Shown piece after piece: positions 14,201-23,200 of a DNA stretch of 27,746 bases (position 1 is its first letter; every line of letters starts with the position of its first letter). A model generated the notes under the pieces. The model saw nothing but the letters and a program-made list of their open reading frames with translations, did no database searches and was not told the origin of the DNA. The stretch is from positions 225,655 to 253,400 of the forward strand of contig NW_003116447.1 in assembly GCF_000003605.2 (NCBI RefSeq), given 5' to 3'. The DNA comes from Saccoglossus kowalevskii. Its lineage: Eukaryota; Hemichordata; Enteropneusta; Harrimaniidae. The position numbers and the translations under genes are program-made.

Positions 14201-17200
14201 TTTGCAGTATTGGTGGCTATAGTAATAATAGAAGCACGGTGATGAATCGTTCAAGTCACTGTGAATGATGAATACAAATAATAATAATGTAGAGAACGTT
14301 AGGCTACAAATAAATTAATTAAACACAAACACAGTCACAATTTGGAATGAATTAAGATAAGCCATGAATATAATATTTTTAGTTTGGAATAATAATCTTA
14401 ACCTCGGGTATTATTTGTATATCTCTATAATTATATCTTGTGTTAATAAGGAATGATGCATGAGTACGTCCGACTGCTCAGTGGCACACTTTATCCATGT
14501 ATACTTTCTCGTAATATATTAAATTGGATTAGTCATATTTCTATTTGCAGACAGCAAGTGAGTATGAACATCACTACAATGAAATACGAGGTGGCAATTT
14601 TACGAATCTCCATGGTTACGCGTACGATGGAGTGTGGGTTCTTGCACTAGCTTTACATACCGTCTTAATTCAACTTGGCGATGACTATACAGCACTGACT
14701 CAGTTTGACTATAATAACTCTTACATATTGGATATGTTCATGGAAGCGATGAATGAGACTGATTTTATGGGAGTAACTGTAAGTACAATATCTTACACAA
14801 GTTGAACATGTATAAGTATGCATTGTCACTTACACAACTGTCCCGATATACAATGCATAACTCAACTGTCCTGATACGTATGACTTAACTGTCCCGATAT
14901 ACAATGCATAACTCAACTGTCCTGATACATACGACTTAACTTTCCTGATATGTAATACAAAACTCAACTGTATTGATACATATGACTTTACTTTCCTGAT
15001 ATGTAATACATAACTCAACTGTCCTGATTCGTATGACTTAACTTTCCTGATATGTAATACATAACTCAACTGTCCTGATACGTATGACTTAACTTTCCTG
15101 ATATGTAATACAAAACTCAACTGTATTGATACATATGACTTTACTTTCCTTATATGTTAGTAATACATAACTCAACTGTCCTGATTCGTATGACTTAACT
15201 TTCCTGATATGTAATACATAACTCAACTGTCCTGATACGTATGACTTAACTTTCCTGATATGTAATACATAACTCCACTGTCCTGATACGTATGACTTAA
15301 TTTTCCTGATATGTAATACATAACTCAACTGTCCTAATACATATGACTTATCTTTCCTGATATGTAATACACAACTCAACTGTCTTGATACATATGACTT
15401 TACTTTCCTGATGTGTAATACATAACTCAACTGTCCTGATACATATGACTTAACTTTCCTGATATATAATACATAACTCAACTGTCCTGATACGTATGAC
15501 TTAACTTTCCTGATATGTAATGCATAACTCAACTGTCCTGATACATATGACTTAACTTTCCTGATATGTAATACATAAGTCAACTGTCCAAATACATACG
15601 ACTTAACTTTCTTGATATGTAATACATAACTCAATTGTCCTGATACGTATGACGTACTCAACTGTCCTGATACGTATGACTTAACTTTCCTTATATGTAA
15701 TACATAACTCAACTGTCCTGATACGTATAACTTTACTTTCCTGATATGTAATACATACCTCAACTGTACTGATACGTATGACTTAACTTTCCTTATATGT
15801 AGTACATAACTCAACTGTCCTGATACGTATGACTTAACTTTCCTGATATGTAATACATAACTCAACTGTCAATACATGTGACTTAACTTTCCTGATATGT
15901 AATACATAACTCAACTATCCTGATACATATGACTAACCTTTTCTGATATGTAATACATGGCTCAACACTTCTGATACATATGGCTTAACTTTCCTAATAT
16001 GTAATACATAACTCAACTGTCCTATAATGCAATAATGCAATGCATAAATAAACTGGCATAATATACAATGCATATCTCAACGTTCCTGATATGTAATGCA
16101 TAATTCTACTGTCCCGTTATAAATTGATAAATAAACTTCTTGATATGTGTTAGATAATACAACTTTCTCTATATGCATGGCTTAACTTTCCTGATATACT
16201 AGGCAGAACCCAACTGTCCTATTACAATGCACTAACTAACTGTCCTGATACGCAATGCATAACTGAATAGTCCTAATATACAACATATAACTCAACTGTC
16301 GTGATATGCAATGCTTAACCCAACTGTTGTGATATGCAATGCTTAACTCAACTGTCGTGATATGCAATGCTTAACCCAACTGTTGTGATATGCAATGCTT
16401 AACTCAACTGTTGTGATATGCAATGCTTAACTCAACTGTTGTGATATGCAATGCTTAACTCAACTGTTGTGATATACAATGCTCAACTCAACTGTCGTCA
16501 TATGCAATGCTTAACTCAACTGTCGTCATATGCAATGCTTAACTCAACTGTAGTGATATGCAATGCTTAACTCAACTGTAGTGATATGCAATGCTTAACT
16601 CAACTGTAGTGATATACAATGCTTAACTCAACTGTCGTGATATGCAATGCTTAACTCAACTGTCGTGATATGCAATGCTCAATTCAACTGTCGTGATATA
16701 CAATGCTTAACTCAACTGTAGTGATATGCAATGCTTAACTCAACTGTCGTGATATGCAATGCTTAACTCAACTGTAGTGATATGCAATGTTTAATTCAAC
16801 TGTCGTGATATGCAATGCTTAACTCAACTGTCGTGATATGCAATGCTTGACTCAACTGTAATGATATGCAATGCTTAACTCAACTGTCGTGATATGCAAT
16901 GCTTAACTCAACTGTCGTGATATGCAATGCTTAACTCAACTGTCGTGATATGCAATGCTTAACTCAACTTAATGATATGCAATGCGTAACTCAACTGTCG
17001 TGATATGCAATGCTCAATTCAACTGTCGTGATATGCAATGCTTAACTCAACTGTCGTGATATGCAATGCTTAACTCAACTGTCGTGATATACAATGCTTA
17101 ACTCAACTATCGTGATATGTAATGCTTAACTCAACTGTAGTGATATACAATGCTTAACTCAACTGTCGTGATATGCAATGCTTAACTCAACTGTCGTGAT

Positions 17201-20200
17201 ATACAATGCTTAACTCAACTATCGTGATATGCAATGCTTAACTCAACTGTAGTGATATGCAATGCTTAACTCAACTGTAGTGATATACAATGCTCAACTC
17301 AACTGTAGTGATATGCAATGCTTAACTCAACTGTAGTGATATGCAATGCTTAACTCAACTGTCGTGATATGCAATGCTTAACTCAACTGTCGTGATATGC
17401 AATGCTCAATTCAACTGTCGTGATATGCAATGCTTAACTCAACTGTCGTGATATACAATGCTCAATTCAACTATCGTGATATGCAATGCTTAACTCAACT
17501 GTAGTGATATGCAATGCGTAACTCAACTGTCGTGATATGCAATGCTCAATTTAACTGTCGTGATATGCAATGCTTAACTCAACTGTCGTGATATGCAATG
17601 CTTAACTCAACTGTCGTCATATGCAATGCTTAACTCAACTGTTGTGATATGCAATGCTTAACTCAACTGTCGTGATATGCAATGCTTAACTCAACTGTAG
17701 TGATATGCAATGCTTAACTCAACTGTAGTGGTATGCAATGCTTAACTCAACTGTAGTGATATGCAATGCTTAACTCAACTGTCGTGATATGCAATGCTTA
17801 ACTCAACTGTAGTGATATGCAATGCTTAACTCAACTGTCGTGATATGCAATACTTAACTCAACTGTCGTGATATGCAATGCTCAATTCAACTGTCGTGAT
17901 ATGCAATGCTTAACTCAACTGTAGTGATATGCAATGCTTAACTCAACTGTCGTGATATGCAATGCTTAACTCAACTGTCGTCATATGCAATGCTTAACTA
18001 AACTGTTTTGATATGCAATGCTTAACTCAACTGTCGTGATATGCAATGCTTAACTCAAATGTTTAGATATGCAATGCTTAACTCAACTGTCGTGATATGC
18101 AATGCTTAACTCAACTGTAGTGATATGCAATGCTTAACTCAACTGTAGTGATATGCAATGCTTAACTCAACTGTCGTGATATACAATGCTTAACTCAACT
18201 GTCGTGATATGCAATGCTTAACTCAACTGTAGTGATATGCAATGCTTAACTCAACTGTAGTGATATGCAATGCTTAACTCAACTGTAGTGATATGCCATG
18301 CTTAACTCAACTGTCGTGATATGCAATGATTAACTCAACTGTCGTGATATGCAATGCTTAACTAAACTGTAGTGATATGCAATACTTAACTCAACTGTCG
18401 TGATATGCAATGCTCAATTCAACTGTCGTGATGTGCAATGCTTAACTCAACTGTAGTGATATGCAATGCTCAATTCAACTGTCGTGATATGCAATGCTTA
18501 ACTCAACTGTCGTGATATTCAATGCTTAACTCAACTGTTGTGATATGTAATGCTTAACTCAACTGTTGTGATATACAATGCTTAACTCAACTGCAATTGA
18601 TATCTAAAGTATCTTGTCATTCAATGCATCTCTCAACTTTCTTGATAATGCCCTGCTTTACTGTTCTGATTGCAATGGATATGGCGCACCTCGCTTATAT
18701 TATTACAGTTCTAGTGTTGTACGTGTTCAGCTTCCAGATATGCGCCTTTCACTGTAATTTCAAAGTAGATGTTATAAAACAAAGAATAGTCTCTAGTGCT
18801 GATTTTCATTTGTAGATTATGTTACGTAAGATAATATTTATGTAACAGATACATGTTGATGGATTAACACATTCTATTTAACAAAATGTAAATGTATTTC
18901 GTATTAAGTTGCCTATTTCACTCATTTATTCATTCATTCAATCATACGTTATTTTGTTCGTGGCTGATTGTATTTAATTGTTAATTTCAGGGTCCAGTGA
19001 AATTCAAAGATGGCAATAGACTTGGTACAATTTTGTACAAACAGTTCCAAGGTATTATAGTAACTGTTTCTGTTTGTGGTTCACATTTAACATGTCATTA
19101 AATCAAGCAAATGTCATTTTAATTAATAAAAATGCGTGACTAAACAACTCAAAACAGTACATCCATAGCATCACAAAGTCATGTTTAAAATATAGGTATT
19201 TTCAAACATGCGTTATTTAACCATGGGAATAATATACATTACATAGGGAAACGGCTCTGAATTATCATGTTCCTATCAGTTCATGAAATTGGAGATATAT
19301 TGAACTGGTTAGACATATACGAAATAATTTATGATCTTATCAGTGCAAATGTCTGGTCTATGTATCATGAAAACACAACTATGGGCCACGATATCATCTT
19401 GTTGTATCTACATATACTATCAACACTATTATTCATGTTTAAAAAAACACATTCGATGTTGGAGGGTATAGTTGTTTTAAAACTGTTTGGAAAAAATACG
19501 GTAGTCATGCAGTTATAACGGAAGTAACATATCAGCACTCTCTATTCGTTATACTCAATGTAGTTCCGGTTTTGTATCTCTCGAAGGTGCAAGAGAGAAG
19601 ATAGTTGGTGAATTCTATGCTTACAGTGACATGTTTAACTTGAGTGCAGGGGACATAGTATGGGCCGGTAAGTAATGCATATAGACTATTCCAAATACTG
19701 CCGATACCACTAGCCTAGAGAGTGCGGATGTATAAGTTTACTTACAAATTATATTATAAACAGTTTCATGTCACCTGTATTTAACACTTATATTATTACA
19801 CCAGTAATTATAACAGACAATTCCATATTGCAGCTACTAGAAACATTAATGTAGGCTTACCCAGTGCTCGTGACGTCGTCTGTGTTCACTATCGTATATA
19901 TATTCACGTTAGAATTCAATAAGTCATGCATATTAATATTATATTCTTGTTTGTATCCATAGATGGTTCGCCACCCAGAGACCAGCCACTGATTTACCGT
20001 ATACCACGGGGAATATCATTCGTTTTGTATATTGTAATGTGTTGTCTTAGTTACCTCGGTATCTTGCTGGCTCTATTGTTTTTATTTTTTAACATGAGAT
20101 TTAGAAAACACAGGTAAATATAATTCGTGATTATTTCCTAGTTACACCCTAAACTTAAAATTTGCTGGAGTGTGTGCATATAATATTTTTTATAGAAGTG

Positions 20201-23200
20201 AATAACAACATTCATGACTAAAATATTGAATTAAATGCATGCTGACATGCGACGTGAATGTGAAGGAATAATTCAATCCTGTTAGTCGACCATGTGCTCT
20301 ATATGCGTATCATTTCAGACAGACAGCCCACTTATACAGGCAGTATGTAATCATCGCGAATTGTTTTGTAACAGCAGCTGTAACGATCGATCAGACTGCA
20401 TTTTGAACAAATACACAGACGGGCAAAAACTACTAGTAACAGCGTAAGATAGTGACAGTGAATATAAGCCACTGGGGGTGGAGATAAGAAACAACCTTGC
20501 AGACAGCGGAGTCGGTTTAATGAATAATGGATCAGAATAACTGATAAGCGTTTGATTGTATATAGGCTGTGCGTTATTAGTGTAAGAACAAATGCCAAGA
20601 ATGTCGATAGTTTTTCTTTGCATACAAAGACTTGCACGATCTCATTGTAAAATGGTATTAAACTAAAATCATACATACATACATACATACATACATACAT
20701 ACATACATACATACATACATACATACATACATACAAAGCATACTGTGCTTACATTGCCATATTGTAAAACATACAGATTCAAATAATTTCAATCTTTTAA
20801 TGAAAGATTGTGCCATCTGAACGCTTTTCCTCCTATTCAACAGTAGTTCACCAATGCCGCGATGGCCTCACGGAAATCGCAATGATCAAATGTCATATCG
20901 CACAAACAATACAGTATTTGCAAAACTTGTTATGCAAGGTGTATGATTTATTTTTTCATGTTCTTCAATAACAATCGGTTTAAAGTATAAAGAAATTACA
21001 GTTACTTCTCAGTTATCTACATCGTATTCTGACTTGTTGTAATTAATTGGAAAACGACAGCCGCAGGTGTTGTTATACGTAGTCTATTAAGTGAATGCTC
21101 TCCATCTACGTTTGTGTGCAGCGCACATCTAGTATTATACCAACAATAATTCAATCATTATTGTCGTCGGATGTTTTCTTTGTACTCGTCATTCTGCTCT
21201 CAAGTTGATAGATTTCCCTTACAAATTGCGTGTCACCTGCATAACCTAAAGCCGTTAATTAAATCAGCGTCTAGTCACATTACATTTATACTACTATTAC
21301 AGAAAAAGTCTCCTGAATGGTAATTCCATATCCATTCCGTTGAGGGCGTTATACTAAATTGGATTCGTTGCTTAGGTTCATATCATGTCATACGCTTTTA
21401 TCGACATTCAAAGATAAAATAGACGAAATAAATGAAATTAAGAAAATGTCTTTATATTGAACATTTGGAGCTAATCCCCTCAAATTCATGTGTAGTTTCG
21501 TCCGTGATTTTCTTGTTACTTACAGAGCATCAAAGCAAGGCGAAGTATAGATTGTCTTGTTTTATTTTTATTTTGTTGGATCCAGTACAATTCTCGAAAC
21601 ATTGAGCAACGAATTTGAGTAACAGCATGAAAATGTGGTAGTGCGTGTGCATTCAATGGTCACACTTGAATACTGTACTTCTGTTTGGATTTTCAGATAT
21701 ATAAAGATGTCGAGTCCATATATCAATAATCTTATTATAATCGGTGGAATATTTTGTTATGCGTCCATTTATGTTATTGGCCTTGACAATCACGAAATCG
21801 ACGATTTGTCTTTTGAAATTGTTTGTTCAGTAAGTTTATTGTTCTTCTGTTATTTATTTCTTAATTATATTGCATCACTTTTAGATGCGTATACTCTTTC
21901 TTTTTATTTTTGTGACAAATATGCACATTTTAACAGTTATTGATTTCATGGCTAGACTTCAAGTTGCTTGACTGAAATTTCATGTTTTTCTATAGCGTTA
22001 ATACGGTAAACCTAGAACAGTGACATTTGTGCAAAACTATGTCAAATTAGAACGACTAATACGTCTTTCTTAAAAGTCGACGAGGCGCTTCTATGACTTA
22101 GACGTTTCAAAGCGTCGATATTGTTTTAATCTGTAGTTGTTCATCAATAAAAATTATGTTTTGAAAGGTTTTACTCTATTCTACATGACGAACAACTACA
22201 TAACCAAGGGCATTTGTCGATCCATATACTTCCACCCATATGCGTCATGCTGACGTCACAGAAGCGCCCCGTCAATGGAGAGCGTTGTTGTTGACTTGTT
22301 GTTCAAAGTTCGTATTGATTTTTTTGTCTGCAAATGGCCTACAGTATTGGCACTACCTTTCACTCGAGAATACAATCATGATTGGCACAGTTCAATTGAA
22401 AACGAACGATACTATAAAGTGGACGAGAATTTGAGCATTAGTCGTAACCTGAATTTATACTACGTGTCGATGCAAAGATACTGCTCAACAAAACATTATG
22501 TGTTTTATTATGTTGAAATTCTTAATCAATAACACAACTTGAACAAATGAATGACATTGTAATGTTTTCTTGAATGATGACCTCCAGAAAAGTACATTAA
22601 TTATATCATATATTTTAATGTAGTATTAAAGCAGGGGGTCGTCACCGGCGCATGCGTCAGATGACCATAGCGTGTCATTGTTTACAAGCAAGCGTCTACC
22701 CATAAGCCTTTGCGTTTTAACGTGTGTTGTTATCGTCGCTTGGGACTCAATTCCCGCGCGTGCGCAGGTGACGACCCTCCCGCTTTAACTTGCGTCTGTC
22801 ATCAATTTGTATATATTTTGGGTGTGCTTTGTTATTTCTTTATTTCAAATAATGACAAATAACAGTTACGTCTGTTCTGCAATTATTTATTTGTCTTCTT
22901 AGGCTCGAGCTTGGCTCCTAGCAATTGGGTTCACGCTTTCATTTGGAGCAATGTTTAGCAAAACATGGAGAGTACACAGTATATTCACTAATATAAAGAT
23001 GAAGAAAAAGGTATTCATATCCGGATCTATTGTTGATATTCTGCCAAAATATAATAAGTTCGAATGAATCTCGCCACCCAAACGAATGGATGTTTATAAT
23101 TATAAACATCCACAGTCAGTGTAAATTGAGAATGGAATGCATCACTATTGTAGTCATAACTATGATACGAATGTATTAGTAATAAAATGTCGAGTACAAT

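Larger units (their letters stand above)
14779..18990 (+). other. Intron 6 (4.2 kb), filled by satellite
   Basis: Intron between exons 6 and 7. Apart from about 50 bp after the donor and about 300 bp before the acceptor, it consists of two related tandem arrays (14831-16020 and 16286-18593) with degenerate units between and after them. The last 300 bp contain an ATTCATTCATTCA run (about 18920-18940) and the acceptor taatttcag. Confidence 0.9.

Noticed and set aside
15089-15865. 258-residue minus-strand open frame with 17-residue repeats
   Set aside because: It is the translation of a 51-bp satellite inside an intron; the frame is open only because the period is a multiple of three, and no start context, splice structure or non-repeat domain supports it.
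16286-18593. CRISPR-like regular repeat array
   Set aside because: The 28-bp units abut each other with no unique spacers, and the setting is a eukaryotic intron; it is a minisatellite.
20332-20840. Minus-strand open frames containing repeated Met-Tyr-Val-Cys
   Set aside because: They are translations of the CATA microsatellite joined to chance open sequence.
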